Shown: piece after piece, positions 45,611 to 55,863 of the stretch
Layout of the letters: the number at the start of each line of letters is the position of its first letter
How positions within the stretch are numbered: the stretch's first letter is position 1
From: Rugalucina vietnamica
Taxonomy: Eukaryota; Mollusca; Bivalvia; Lucinida; Lucinidae
Direction: 5' to 3'
Assembly (NCBI GenBank): GCA_964017185.1
Contig: OZ024877.1
Location: 692,501-756,500, forward strand
DNA length: 64,000 bases
Translations under genes and position numbers: made by a program
Notes under the pieces: model-generated
Told to the model about the DNA's origin: nothing
The model's database searches: none
The model's input: only the letters and a program-made list of their open reading frames with translations

Positions 45611-46385
45611 TAAGTGTACATTAGCTTTAATTGTATTGTAATCATCATAAGATGATAAAAAAAGTTTTTTATCATCATCATTTTTATTATTTCTATTGGC
45701 ATATTCGAAGTATCATTTTACCACATTCTGTGTCTGAAAATAATTCTAGTTTAAATCACTAAACCGTTTCGTTTAGGATGCGTTCGAGCTTTGCATCACT
45801 TACTCCAGATACACTCCATTCTGTAATACATTCATACCAAAAAAGATTACATAATAAATTTTGTTACCACTCGAAAAAAAATTATATACGGAGTCAGTAG
45901 CAGTTCAATCTGTAACTGTCTTAACGGGCAACTTTGCTGCCACCGTCGTGTGTTTTATTACCTGGGATGACCTGTCAAAGGGACTTTAGTGGTTGTAGCT
46001 TGTTATATTTAAAGACTTAGTTCCTGAATATTGGTACCACTGTTTATTCGGTTAATGACCCCTAATGATCCTTAGATCAAAGGACTGTCATAATGAGGTG
46101 ATTATCACATCTCTGCAGGGGGTAAAAAGAGACCCCTAAAGGACAATACATGGAGTTCCACTGTTTATTGATTTTATGGTCCCTGAAGACCTGTGCAATA
46201 AAACTGCCTCCCTCTGCAATCAATACTGATTTTTACTGTTTAGACCCCTACCTGTATTCTAAATAATTGTCAAGCTCTAGTTCCCTGTCCCTTGTCTAAG
46301 GACCCTCAATAGACAGGGAAATAGGTCTTTAATCTCTGATAAGACCTGTCAAAAGCAATATCAAATCAGAAATGGCTTTTGCTAG
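45611..46385. other. unassigned stretch
   Basis: AT-rich. A small inverted repeat (AATCATCATAAGATGATAAAAA / TTTTTTATCATCATC) lies near 45650-45685. No gene recognised. Confidence 0.5.
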
Positions 46386-46415
46386 TGATGCACAGAAGGT
46401 GGACAAAAATATTCA

Positions 46416-46841
46416 TCACAATGGCGGCCATATTGGAAATCCCGCATTTTTGTCGCCTTTTTGAAGGGGTATAACAGAAATCAAATAGTGACTATTCAAC
46501 ACATTCTTACCTAAATACTTTGTTAGGTGTTCCTTTAACCGTATCACATTCTGAATTCTACGGGGAATTGACTTGTAGAGGCTCTGAATGTATCCAGGTT
46601 CATCAGCTGAATTTCTATGAAAGGTCCTTTGAGTTTTTATGTGAAGCACATTGGCATGTAATTTTCTCTTGATGTATAGCCACACATTTTCAATAATATT
46701 CAAGTCTGGTGATTTTGAGGGCCAGCTCATGCATTTCAGTCTGTTCCTGGTACAGTACTGCCTGGTCAAAGCAGCCCGGTGTACGGGTGCATTATAATCT
46801 TGAAATAAGTAAATATTGTGGGGAAATTGACGGGCGATCAC
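46416..46841 (-). pseudogene. Tc1-like transposase, C-terminal DDE fragment
   Basis: Carries QDYNAPVHRA (second acidic residue region) and SPDLNIIENVWLYIKRKL (third acidic residue). Residues 1-110 of the 141-codon frame match Tc1 layout; the tail beyond YLGKNVL is the usual end of the protein. Upstream parts lie in other frames. Confidence 0.85.
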
Positions 46842-47279
46842 GGGCCATATATTATCCTCCAGAATGTCAGTATAGTTCTATGCATAAATGTTGTCATCAA
46901 CTTTGGATAAAGTCCCTACACCACTGTAACATAATATCCCCAAATCATGACCTTCACTGAGTTCTGATTACGACACTCGACCAAGTCGAGTCTCCAACTT
47001 TCCTCGGGTTTTCTCCAGATATAAATTCTTTGATCCTCACCAACAAACACTTGACTCTCGTCGGAAAATATCACATTTTTCCAGAAATTACCCACGGTTC
47101 ACCACCTTTTCCCTCTGCACCAAGAAACCCTGTTTTTTTCCGGTCGGCCCTCTTAACCACTACCTTCTTCCCGTAGACCCCCCACCTGAACTTATGCAAT
47201 TTCTATTTTCTTTTGACAGTCTTTGTACTCACTATTTTGTCTCTATGTTCATTTAAATCCGGCCGTTATTTCCCCGAGA

Positions 47280-48005
47280 GGGGGTACAAGTAGGCAACGA
47301 TCAGGAAAAGGCGCAATCAGAAAAAGATTCCCACTCCAAAAACCGAGGCGGGAAAAAACCAAACTAACAATAAGGTACTTATAGCATGAATACATTTCGT
47401 AAGCCGAATGAGCAGCTATTTTCACAATAGGTGACCACTCAGCCATCTAAACTTAACTAAAATATGATAACATACATAAGGCGCCAACAGCACAAAAATT
47501 TAAACACCAAGACATAAAACAATAAGAACCACCACAGAAGTATCGCCTTGGAACGATCAGTAATATAAAATTACTGGCGGGCATAAACCGGTTTTATAGG
47601 ATCCTAACCTCACCCTCAGCTTCTGCAGTGGTTCATAACATTTAGTTAGTTGTTCGGTCCTCGTAGTGAATCTCTAACTAGTCAATGAATCATCATGGAC
47701 AAACAAATAAATCATGATAAATTCCATGATGAATCAAAAACGAGGACTCACAGAATGAGTAATCTGCCCGACGATGGAGATCCCTGGGCGCCCAATAACT
47801 TACTAACTCCGGAGAAAAAGAAAACCACCAGTTGAATCCCGGTGGGCCAAGCAACAGACAAGAAGCTCCGGCCCCAACCAACTAAAATGAATAGCTTTAT
47901 GTCGGGGCCATCATAGAGTCTGACGCCCGACCCACCGGCGTGCAATTAAAGAAGGCAGCATAGTTATCAACCGTGATTGGGTTAAAAACTAAGCATGCAG
48001 ACTGT
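47280..48005 (-). mobile_element. R1 copy nested in the Tc1 element
   Basis: Antisense on plus, from GGTACAAGTAGGCAACGATC to AAACTAAGCATGCAGACTGTC. Very similar to 2966-3700 throughout, including the NCTPVGRASDS-type coding edge. Younger than the Tc1 element it splits. Confidence 0.85.
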
Positions 48006-48058
48006 CCGTCTGTCACTTTTAATCAGCCTTTCCAGTGACCGGTAGTCTCTCTCCTTGA

Positions 48059-48250
48059 TTAAAAATGGCCTCCAACTTCTTTTGGTGTATCGATTGTTCC
48101 CCATTTTCGAAATTTCTTGATAACATAGCTGATGGTAGTCCTGGATATGCTCAATATTTCCGCGATGTCCTTGATATTTTTGCCCTGCTCATACAAGTCC
48201 ACCGCGACTTCCTTTACCTCTGGGGTCAGATCTTTTCCTTTTCTACCCAA
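48059..48250 (-). pseudogene. Tc1-like transposase, N-terminal HTH fragment
   Basis: MGRKGKDLTPEVKEVAVDL...ISRTTISYVIKKFRKWG is the first helix-turn-helix of Tc1-type transposases, followed by an in-frame stop after EVGGHF. Same strand and element as the DDE fragment at 46416-46841. Confidence 0.8.
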
Positions 48251-48338
48251 ATTCTAACGCTCAGATATCCTAAAAACATCTGTACTTCCGGATGACGCTA
48301 TTTCATATGACGCATTGCCTGTAACTCATTATCACATT

Positions 48339-48410
48339 TTGCCCTCTCCAAGGATCGAACCAGGATCTATTGCGTGCTAATCCAACACTCTACTGCGTCG
48401 CTGTAAAAGC
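48339..48410 (-). repeat. tRNA-like sequence (SINE head or tRNA pseudogene)
   Basis: The minus strand reads GCGACGCAGTAGAGTGTTGG (A-box-like), then GATCCTGGTTCGATCCTTGG (B-box with the GGTTCGATCC T-loop). A matching 5' acceptor strand is missing and the anticodon stem is imperfect, so it is more likely the head of a tRNA-derived SINE or a dead tRNA than a working gene. Confidence 0.45.
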
Positions 48411-49135
48411 CGGCGTATACCGCAAGGCGATACACGTGTGTATAATACCTAGCACAACTACATATTAACTTTTATACCCCAACTGTCCCTTGAAGCACTT
48501 TCGTCTTCCCAAGCTGATGTTTTACATATCAATGAGCTTTGTCATTAGCACCCACCCATTTCATCAGTCATGTAAAAACGAATACATGGGTATTGAAACT
48601 CTTGTCAGGTGTCAAAAAGGATCCATCGCCATTCTCATTAATGTTCTTATTGCTCTTAAAGGGACAATACTTTTGCTTCTATAGCCAAGGTGACCTGTCA
48701 CCATCAACCCCAATAAACAACAGGGAAGAATTCGCTTAACTTAGTGATTATGTGATCATTATGCTCTAACAGACCGAAGCAAATTGAAGGGACACTAATC
48801 AAAAGATACTGATACCTTTCATTGGCCTCTTTCGGTGAGAAAATAATATTTCTCCTTGGGATTCTTAACTGTTATCAGAATTATTAAAGTGTTCTGCAGT
48901 CCAAAATGTGTCTTTGATAAATAAAATAGTCACACTTTGCCGATGGCAAAATGCCCTGTTTGTTGCCTAAAACGATAATCCTACACAAATTGTTCGAGCC
49001 TTTTGGAGGACTTGGTAACAATAACTACAATGTACTTACAGAATAATAAAAGAAGTAACGCATTACGCATTCACTTGCAACATCTTTTCGTAAGAAGTTT
49101 ACCTAATTTGCATGTTCTTCAGCCTTTAATCAAGG
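48411..49135. other. unassigned stretch with a dispersed-repeat fragment
   Basis: 48500-48680 contains CATTAATGTTCTTATTGCTC and TTAAAGGGACAATACTTTTG, loosely like the text after the hammerhead-like motifs at 22550 and 56130. No gene recognised. Confidence 0.45.
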
Positions 49136-49391
49136 CATTACGAAAACACGCCCATGCAATATACATAAATTTTTAAAGTAGTAAAAAATGAAAATTTTCA
49201 GGAGAAAAAATTGATATTTTTCTTATTTTTGCTCAAAACATAGATTGTGGTAAGGCGGTTCTAACAAGTACCCACAATCTATGTTTTGGAGCAAAAATAA
49301 GAAAAATAGGTATACCCCTGCATACCCAAGCTTTGCTATATAAAAGTGGGGTTCAAGGGGGTATACATTACACGGACATGTTTTCGTGATG
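49136..49391. mobile_element. palindromic MITE M1 copy, short centre
   Basis: CATTACGAAAACACGCCCATG to GGACATGTTTTCGTGATG. The palindromic centre is reduced (GATTGTGGTAAGGCGGTTC), giving 256 bp. Confidence 0.85.
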
Positions 49392-50708
49392 AATATCTTA
49401 CGACACATTCATATTCGATTCATTTTTATTAAAAGAGAATGCTCACTAAGAGGTGAAAAATTCATGACAGCTAACTACAATGCAATACCAGGGTATGGTA
49501 AAGTATGGCATTAAAAATTCTGGAATTAACAATAACAAAAGTATTTTTAGAAAATAGAGCAAAGAAACAATACATATGTAGAAATACACGTGAAACAATT
49601 AACACAAATATATCAAAAATTCCCTATAACCATATATGTCAGAACCTTTGTAAATATGCATTTGTTTATTTTCTATAAGCAACTTCAAAGTTAATAAGAC
49701 CTACAAGAACTAAATAAGCTTGTCAACTGAAATGGAACAGCAAAATGCGGATATATTGACTTTTCTCTTAGAATACAATGAAATTATATGGCACAAAATG
49801 GGCGTTTATGATAACCAAAACCTTCCAATAAGCCCTGTACATATCTGTGCAAGTAAATTCTGCCTTTTGTGTTGTGGTATAGTACGGTTATACGTACCTG
49901 GGTATCATTACCATCAAATCTTGGCTATAAAAGGTGCGATGAACCTGCATTTTTAAACTGCATGTAGTAATGTATTTTCAAAAATATGCAAATAAAACAA
50001 TCATTTGTCATTAACAATGGTAAATGAATGATTGGCGAAAATTGCGCTAGTGCAAGTTAATGATGCACTTTACATGTGGTGAATAAACACGGTTTAGATA
50101 AAAAAAAATGTTACCCATTTGCCGCTTTTAATCCAAAATGATGCAAAAACTTGGACTTCAACAATAGCTTGAACTGACATTCTTTGAGAGAAGCGACTAT
50201 ATCCGTGAAAAAAAAAAGATGAGCAATACTTAAACCCCTTCAGTAACCCTTTAGATTTGGCAAAAAGGAGTCAAAGTGAAATACAGTAAAGCATCGCATG
50301 GCTTTTGGAAATAAACGGTTATGAATGAATTTTCTTACATTACCCATAACGCTGCTCATGCTGTAAACCGTCGATTTTGGCAAACTCCTAACCCAAGATA
50401 TTATTTATAAAGATTGTAATTATTAATATACCAATATACACATGTTCTGATAGAGCTATGGACAGATGCCTGCCGTGGCAGAAGTGATTAATACTTGCGT
50501 TCAAATACTTCAAAAGCTTAATACAATCTATCCATTTGCACACTTTCCCTGCTGGCTTTCAATACTTGGTATAGCAATCGAATTAAATTCTAATATGTTA
50601 TGAAATGTTCAACAAAATGAAATAAGGCAAAGTCCATGTTGAAATATATGTGTAGCGCTTTCACTTTTGAGCAGTTATTTCTTCTTTGCACATCATACAG
50701 CAAAGCTA
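49392..50708. other. unassigned stretch
   Basis: AT-rich sequence without a recognisable gene or repeat. A 78-codon plus-strand open frame at 49720-49956 has no domain and is probably chance. Confidence 0.5.
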
Positions 50709-50986
50709 CATCACGAAAACATGTCCGTGTAATGTATACCCCCTCGAACCCCACTTTTATATAGCAAAACTGGGGTATGCAGGGGTATATCTATTTTTCT
50801 TATTTTTGCTCCAAAACATAGATTGTGGGTACTCGTTACAGCGCCTCGGCGAGGCGGTTCAAACGTGTACCTACAATCTATGTTTTGAGCAAAAATAAGA
50901 AAAATATCCAAATTTTTCCGATGAAATTTTCACTTTTTTAAGCTGAAAAAAATCTCTGTATATTGCATGGGCATGTTTTCGTAATG
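50709..50986. mobile_element. palindromic MITE M1 copy, abutting gene B
   Basis: CATCACGAAAACATGTCCGTG to GGGCATGTTTTCGTAATG, centre CAGCGCCTCGGCGAGGCGG. Its end lies only 21 bp from the stop codon of gene B (51008), so the 3' UTR of gene B probably runs through this hairpin. Confidence 0.88.
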
Positions 50987-51007
50987 AAAATGCACATTTG
51001 AACTAAG

Positions 51008-51468
51008 TCATAGTCTTCCATTACGCAAATGAAAACCATTTCTCGGTTGAGCGTTTAAGACGCCAAGCTGCATCAGTTTGTCTTTCAATCCAAGCCTCTC
51101 AAGAACAGCACTTATAGGAGTAACCAAACACGACGAATAGCTTGTTTTTCCTATTGCTAACCCAATGCAATGTAATTCATTATCCTTCAGTGGCATAAAC
51201 ACTAGAGAGCCAGAATCACCCAGCTCAAAGAATGCCTTTGATCCAGCATGGGACTGGATTTCCATTTGGTTGTAGAACTCCACCTTTTCACCTCCTGGGA
51301 GAATCATATCCCTATTGCTTATCCTTACAAAGGTTTCTGTCAGATACAGGCTGCCCCGGGTCAATCCTGACTGAGAACCAACCTTGATGACATCTGTACG
51401 TCTGTTCTCCCTCAGTTCATCCCTTGTCAAGACCTTTCCGGAAGAAAACTTCAGGGAAGAAGGAAAGC
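51008..51468 (-). CDS. gene B exon 5 (protease, catalytic Ser, stop)
   Basis: From TTTTAAG|GC to TGA at 51008-51010. Encodes ELGDSGSLVFMPL and IGLAIGKTSYSSCLVTPI. The last 22 residues (LMQLGVLNAQPRNGFHLRNG...) differ from gene A. Confidence 0.9.
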
Positions 51469-54400
51469 CTTAAAACTGAGATAAATAACGAGTCTTAAGT
51501 ATGCATCCATTGTATCTGAGTAAATGTTAATTGTATTTTAAATAACAACATATATTTCCGTCGTCCGACAACATTTATTTTGGCATAGATCTTTAAATGC
51601 TTGACGAAATTTGTGTTCAAACTGGGTTCCTTGATTAGCAGGCAAATAGAAAGTGTAACACGGCTTCTGTTGTAACTATATTAATCTTTTGCTTACTGCT
51701 GTTTTCGACGTTAGGAAAGACGATGATATTTTCGATTCATTTTTGGGGGAAATATCAGAAGTACATTTCTTTTGAAGCTGACTTCTTGTAACGATTTTGT
51801 CTAGTGCCCCTGAACACTCCCATACATTCGAGAATAAGTACAATTTGTTCAAGGTGTAGAAGAGTTTTGCTGGTATCATTCCAGCAAGTAATAAAGATAT
51901 CGAGAGCGCTTTACCCATTCCAGATCATGTCAGTTATAAACATAAATGTCAATCAAAGTCCTAATACCTGCAGCAGACAGACTCTCTGGAGAAACCCATA
52001 TGAATTGACCGTCATTTGGTTTTCTTTTTGATATTCGAACAACAGCAGCATCTACTCCAGTCTCATCACAACGTCCTGGGTCAAATACTGCCTGTTCGAC
52101 GTGACCACAAATAGTTCTGTAATAAATGTAAGAATTTTTAAAAAGAGAAAACAAACAAACAACTTGTCCTTTTTACTTGCATGTAGGCCATGCATGAACC
52201 GTTCATCTTTTTTATAAAGAAATAATTCTTCCGAGTTAGGCATTCCTTTAAGTTTAACAATGATGCACATTCTTTAGTATCTTTGCTTTTCAGCCAAACC
52301 TTGTGTATTTAAAATGCATAAAAAAGATTAAAATGTTCAAAATTTACGTTTACGTAACTATAAAGTATAGGCTATGTTTGTTTATTTTAATACAGACAAC
52401 GTTTATCTCATTATTATCAGACTGAGAGCGATATATTTCAAACATTTAACCTGGATGATCTGTGTGAAGGTGGTAAATCTGCATGTGATGGTTGAGAAAC
52501 AGTCTGGAACTTGTTTGTGCCAACAACATGAGCGCACGTCAGGAAACCCATCTCAATCCCCGGGAGAGACACAAAACCTCCAAGAGTTCCTGTCATGGGG
52601 TTTAGTCCAGTCCTGCTTATTGTCGTACCCATCAGTAACTGCCGATTTATATCAGTACATCTAGAACCTATCTGCACACTAGGGTCTGCCAGATCTAGCT
52701 CCCCAAACTATAAAATAACAAATTAATCTATATTGCTACATTTACTCCCCAAACTATAAAATAAGTATGAGACCTACATTACTATTAGGCTTTTTACGTT
52801 ATATGTAAGATTATGCGTTAGACCTTTTTAGATTTACTTTGTACATGTCTAATTAAATGTTACATTGACATAGAATAAGCGTGACGTATAAAATTCTAAC
52901 ATAATAATAATGATGACAACATTTGCCATATTATGCGGATAACCTGTTAGACACATACACATGCCTAAAAATCTATTCAAATATACAAAGAAACATATAA
53001 GCGGGAAATGAAATGGTAAAGTTAGAAATGAAATCACATCATGCCTTGATGTGCAGACCAAAGTAAATCAGAGTTCTTTTTAGATGGAGCTGCGTAGTGT
53101 CTATTATATTTTTCAAAAAACCTTGCTGAAAAAGTATAAAGTGTTTGTCACCTTTTCACACACTGAATCTAAGTGATGATGTCGATGAACGTTGTCTACA
53201 ATAACCCAGTCACCCTCCTGCCTCACAGCTAGGCCTGGTGGCGTTCTGTCCATTCTTGTACATTGACCACCCGATGCCTGTCGATTCATTCCCATCGTCA
53301 CATAGCCTTCGCGTACATCAACCGGAACTCCTGAAATGCTTTTCGGAAAAGGGTCTTCTAAGAACGGAATAAACCCTTTAACGAGGCAATGAATGACGAC
53401 ACAAGTTTCTTTGTATATAACCTCTCCACCCTTTTTAGATCTATGTGAACAGGCATTTATGATCGTTATTTTGCTGTGGTCCTTGGTCAGACTTTCTGAT
53501 TGTGTAACAGTTTTTAGTTTATCAAAGTCTGAATAGTCTAGTGGGTTTTCCTTAACCTCTTTGCAGTTTATAACTACTGCGGCTTCTGAACTCACAAAAT
53601 CATAGCGCCGTTTAAACACACGGAACCCAAACAAAGTTTCCCATTCGCCTTGGATGTTTGAGTAAGTAAGAACAACAAAAATAGGTTCCCATGGATTGTG
53701 TTCTTCATAGGCCGGCCAAACATCGTAAATGTCACTTGTGTCGGACTGCCTTATGTACTTTGCTACTTCTAGTAGTCGTTCATGTGCGTTTTGCCTATCT
53801 GTTCGACGTAGAGCTTGTTCAATCGCATGTAGATTGGCTTCAGTCACACACTTTGGAACATGCAATCTGGTTCTGTCGTCTACATCTGTCGAGGGATTGA
53901 TATACTCTTTGAAAAAGCCAAAGACTCCTTCGTTTTGAGGAACCCTGGTGCCTGCAAAATCTGCAAACAATCAACAACAAGGAACAAGTATTTGACACAC
54001 AAAAAAGAAGAGCTTCTGCTGACTTTAGATACTCTGTCGATTTAGAAGGACTTCCATAACCACTTGATAGAAATGCAGGACGTGTCACTGATTTTTTCAA
54101 CAAGGTGTCTGCTACAGAAATGTCCTCACAGAGATTTCGTAATATGAAATATTAACGCCATAGGACTCTTTGCCTGAAACAGTGAACAGCATTCGTTGTA
54201 ATAGTGAAAATAGATGCATTCGTTGTAATAGATGTAATTGTTGTAATAGATGCATTCGCTGTAATAGTGAAACGAAAATAGATGCATTCGTTGTAATAGA
54301 TGCATTCGTTGCAATAGTGAAAATTGATGCATTCATTGTACTGGTGCCAATAGATGCATTCATTGTACTGGTGACAATAGATGCATTCGTTGTAATAGAT

Positions 54401-55863
54401 GCATTCGTTGTAATAGTGAAAACAGATGTTGTATCTTTTTTGGCTGCTGAAAATCGTCACCTTAACTAAGGTCCTCTTAAATGTTAAGGGAGGATTGTAA
54501 TTCTGTGCACTCATTGTCATCATGATTGTTAATTTAGTTTTTTCCCATCTTGGTTTTTGGCTTGGGAATTTCTTTCTGATTGCACCATTTCCTGATCATT
54601 GCCTACTTTTTACCTTTATAAGTTTAGAATTACCTTACCTTTTTCTGGTTGTTCTGCTTGGCATTTGTCTGCATGCAACGTCTCTTTAAACCTTTCAAGA
54701 CAGTCTCTCATCATTTCATTTTTGGCCTTGAAGTCAGTATTTGTTACAAGAGCTTCTGCTGCCTCTAGATACTCGGTCGACTTAGAAGGATTTCCAGTAA
54801 CCAACAGAAATTTAGCCTGCGCTAGATAGAAATGCAGAGCGTGCCATGGATTGAAACTGTCTTTCATCTCAACTGACTTCTTCAATAAGGTTTCTGCTAC
54901 AGAGATGTCCTCATCAGAGATTTCGTAATTTGAAAGATTACAGCCATAGGTCTCTATACCTAAAACCGTGAAGAGCATTCTTTGCAAAAGTGACAGTCTT
55001 TCATGCTCACAACTTTGTGTTTCATCAAAAAGACACTCCAATAATGCCAGCTGAGCCGTTCTCATTGATTCTTTCAGTCGCCTTCTATTTGTCTCATTTC
55101 CCGTGACTTTCAAAAGTTGTTTGGTATAGAACCAGCTTGCAAAACAAAATTTTAACCTATACGCCACTGGGACAACTGCATGACTTAAAGCCATTTTGGA
55201 ACACATAAGCATATCCTCGGCAGATTTAAACATGTATTTGTCGGCGAAATGTACAGCAAATACGCTATAGCATAGGGCGTCGGATGTTAGCGTATTAGAC
55301 GTGAAAGGCACTATCTTTTCAATTTCTCTTATAGTTCTGATTTCTTCTGATTCTGTGAATTCTGCAAATGTGAATCGGCAATTAAACTCCAATAATTCCC
55401 CAAGTACACATATGAGTTTATCGGCCGTGTGGTGTTTGTCTATGGCATGTCTTTGGTCACCAAGACGAGTCCTGTAATAGTTTGCAATACACCTCAACCC
55501 TTTTTCAACGCGTTCTGCTCCGCGATACCAATTTTGGTACAGCAATGCGTCTAGCTCTTCGTAAAAACGTTGTTTGGACTCATCGTTAGCATCGTGACAT
55601 TTTTTAACTTCAGCAGGCAGACTACACCTGTGCAAATATTTGCATATCTGTAATGCCCATTGGGAATTTTCCTCGCGTGAAATGCATGTGTGATCCCATT
55701 CTAGTGAAGAACTTAGTATCCTCCGATGCTCCATTATTGCCTTGAAAACATCGACACCATCTCTCGATATTTCAAATCTAGAGGGTGGTGGTGAACATGT
55801 CACAATTTGATTAAAACAATGGTCACATCGTTCAGTATTTTTACTGTCCTTCCTTGATGCCAT
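51008..55863 (-). CDS. gene B: helical TPR-like / PA-clan serine protease protein
   Basis: Five exons on the minus strand (54639-55863, 53152-53960, 52451-52707, 51968-52116, 51008-51468) join in frame to 966 residues, all with GT-AG borders. Residues 1-25 hold CDHC and C23. Residues ~95-405 are helical and TPR-like (e.g. FASWFYTKQLLKVTGNET, ALHFYLAQAKFLLVTGNPSK). Residues 409-678 are the central domain (NIQGEWETLFGFRVFKRR, GVPVDVREGYVTMGMNR). The protease has H738 (FLTCAHVV), D786 (GVDAAVV) and S899 (ELGDSGSLVF). There is no signal peptide or membrane segment, so probably cytosolic. It converges on paralogue A, with the UNC93A-like gene between. Exons 3 and 4 have the same lengths as in A. 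Function unknown: the triad predicts peptidase activity, possibly controlled by the helical part (inference). Confidence 0.88.
51968..52116 (-). CDS. gene B exon 4 (protease, catalytic Asp)
   Basis: 149 nt between TTATTACAG and GCTGCAG|GTATTA. Encodes TICGHVEQAVFDPGRC, GVDAAVVRI and FIWVSPES. The Asp sits where the PA-clan triad requires it. Confidence 0.88.
52451..52707 (-). CDS. gene B exon 3 (protease, catalytic His)
   Basis: 257 nt between TTTTATAG and TCCAG|GTTAAA (phase 0 in, phase 2 out). Encodes QIGSRCTDIN, TGTLGGFVSL and GFLTCAHVVG. About three quarters identical to gene A exon 3. Confidence 0.88.
53152..53960 (-). CDS. gene B exon 2 (central domain)
   Basis: 809 nt between TTTGCAG and GAAAAG|GTGACA. 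Encodes residues 409-678. The first ~80 codons (DFAGTRVPQNEGVFGFFKEY, HAIEQALRRTDRQNAHERL) have no clear match in gene A, where a duplicated segment stands instead. VAKYIRQSDTSDIYDVWPAY onward is shared. Confidence 0.87.
53990..54180 (-). pseudogene. partial copy of gene B exon 1 inside its own intron 1
   Basis: The minus strand reads LLQRMLFTVSGKESYG, NISYYEISV, then LLKKSV and SPSKSTEYLKSAEALLF. These match exon 1 LLQRMLFTVLGIETYG, NLSNYEISD, LLKKSV and NPSKSTEYLEAAEALV. It has frame breaks, and the ALHFYLAQAKFL part is lost. Same strand as the gene, lying between exon 1 and exon 2, so it is a decayed tandem duplication of the exon end, skipped by splicing. Confidence 0.8.
54185..54430 (-). 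repeat. 18-bp minisatellite grown from coding sequence
   Basis: About a dozen units of GATGCATTCGTTGTAATA, some with GTGAAAATA inserts. The unit is directly continuous with AGCATTCGTTGTAATAGTGAA, the intronic copy of exon 1 AGCATTCTTTGCAAAAGTGAC (LLQRML codons). In minus-strand frames it still reads LLQRMHLLQRMHL, which marks its origin. Confidence 0.85.
54527..54618 (+). repeat. R1 3'-end fragment in gene B intron 1
   Basis: GTTAATTTAGTTTTTTCCCA, TGATTGCACCATTTCCTGAT and CATTGCCTACTTTTTACC. It ends about 20 bp from the exon 1 donor. Confidence 0.75.
54639..55863 (-). CDS. gene B exon 1 (helical region)
   Basis: Codes residues 1-408 from the ATG at 55863 (AATCATGG context) to GAAAAAG|GTAAGG, phase 1 as in gene A. 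The N-terminal ~235 residues have no counterpart in gene A. From FASWFYTKQ onward the two align at roughly 35-40% (my estimate by eye). Confidence 0.88.

Larger units (their letters stand above)
46390..48290 (-). mobile_element. dead Tc1-like transposon split by R1
   Basis: On the minus strand the N-terminal HTH frame (48250-48059: LTPEVKEVAVDLYEQGKNI, SRTTISYVIKKFRKWGTID) is followed by decayed sequence. An R1 copy (47280-48005) comes next, then KTVKRKLHK, NVIFSDES, KVMIWGYY and, at 46841-46416, the DDE tail (LFQDYNAPVHRA, WPSKSPDLNIIENVW). The order HTH, DDE-1, DDE-2, DDE-3 is that of Tc1 transposase. Several frameshifts and stops interrupt the frame. Terminal repeats were not identified with confidence. 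Confidence 0.85.

Noticed and set aside
48339-48410. Functional tRNA gene
   Set aside because: The T-loop and A-box-like parts are present, but the 5' acceptor strand does not pair and the anticodon stem is imperfect.
53840-54103. A separate 87-codon gene between exons 1 and 2 of gene B
   Set aside because: It is the decayed intronic copy of exon 1 running on into exon 2.
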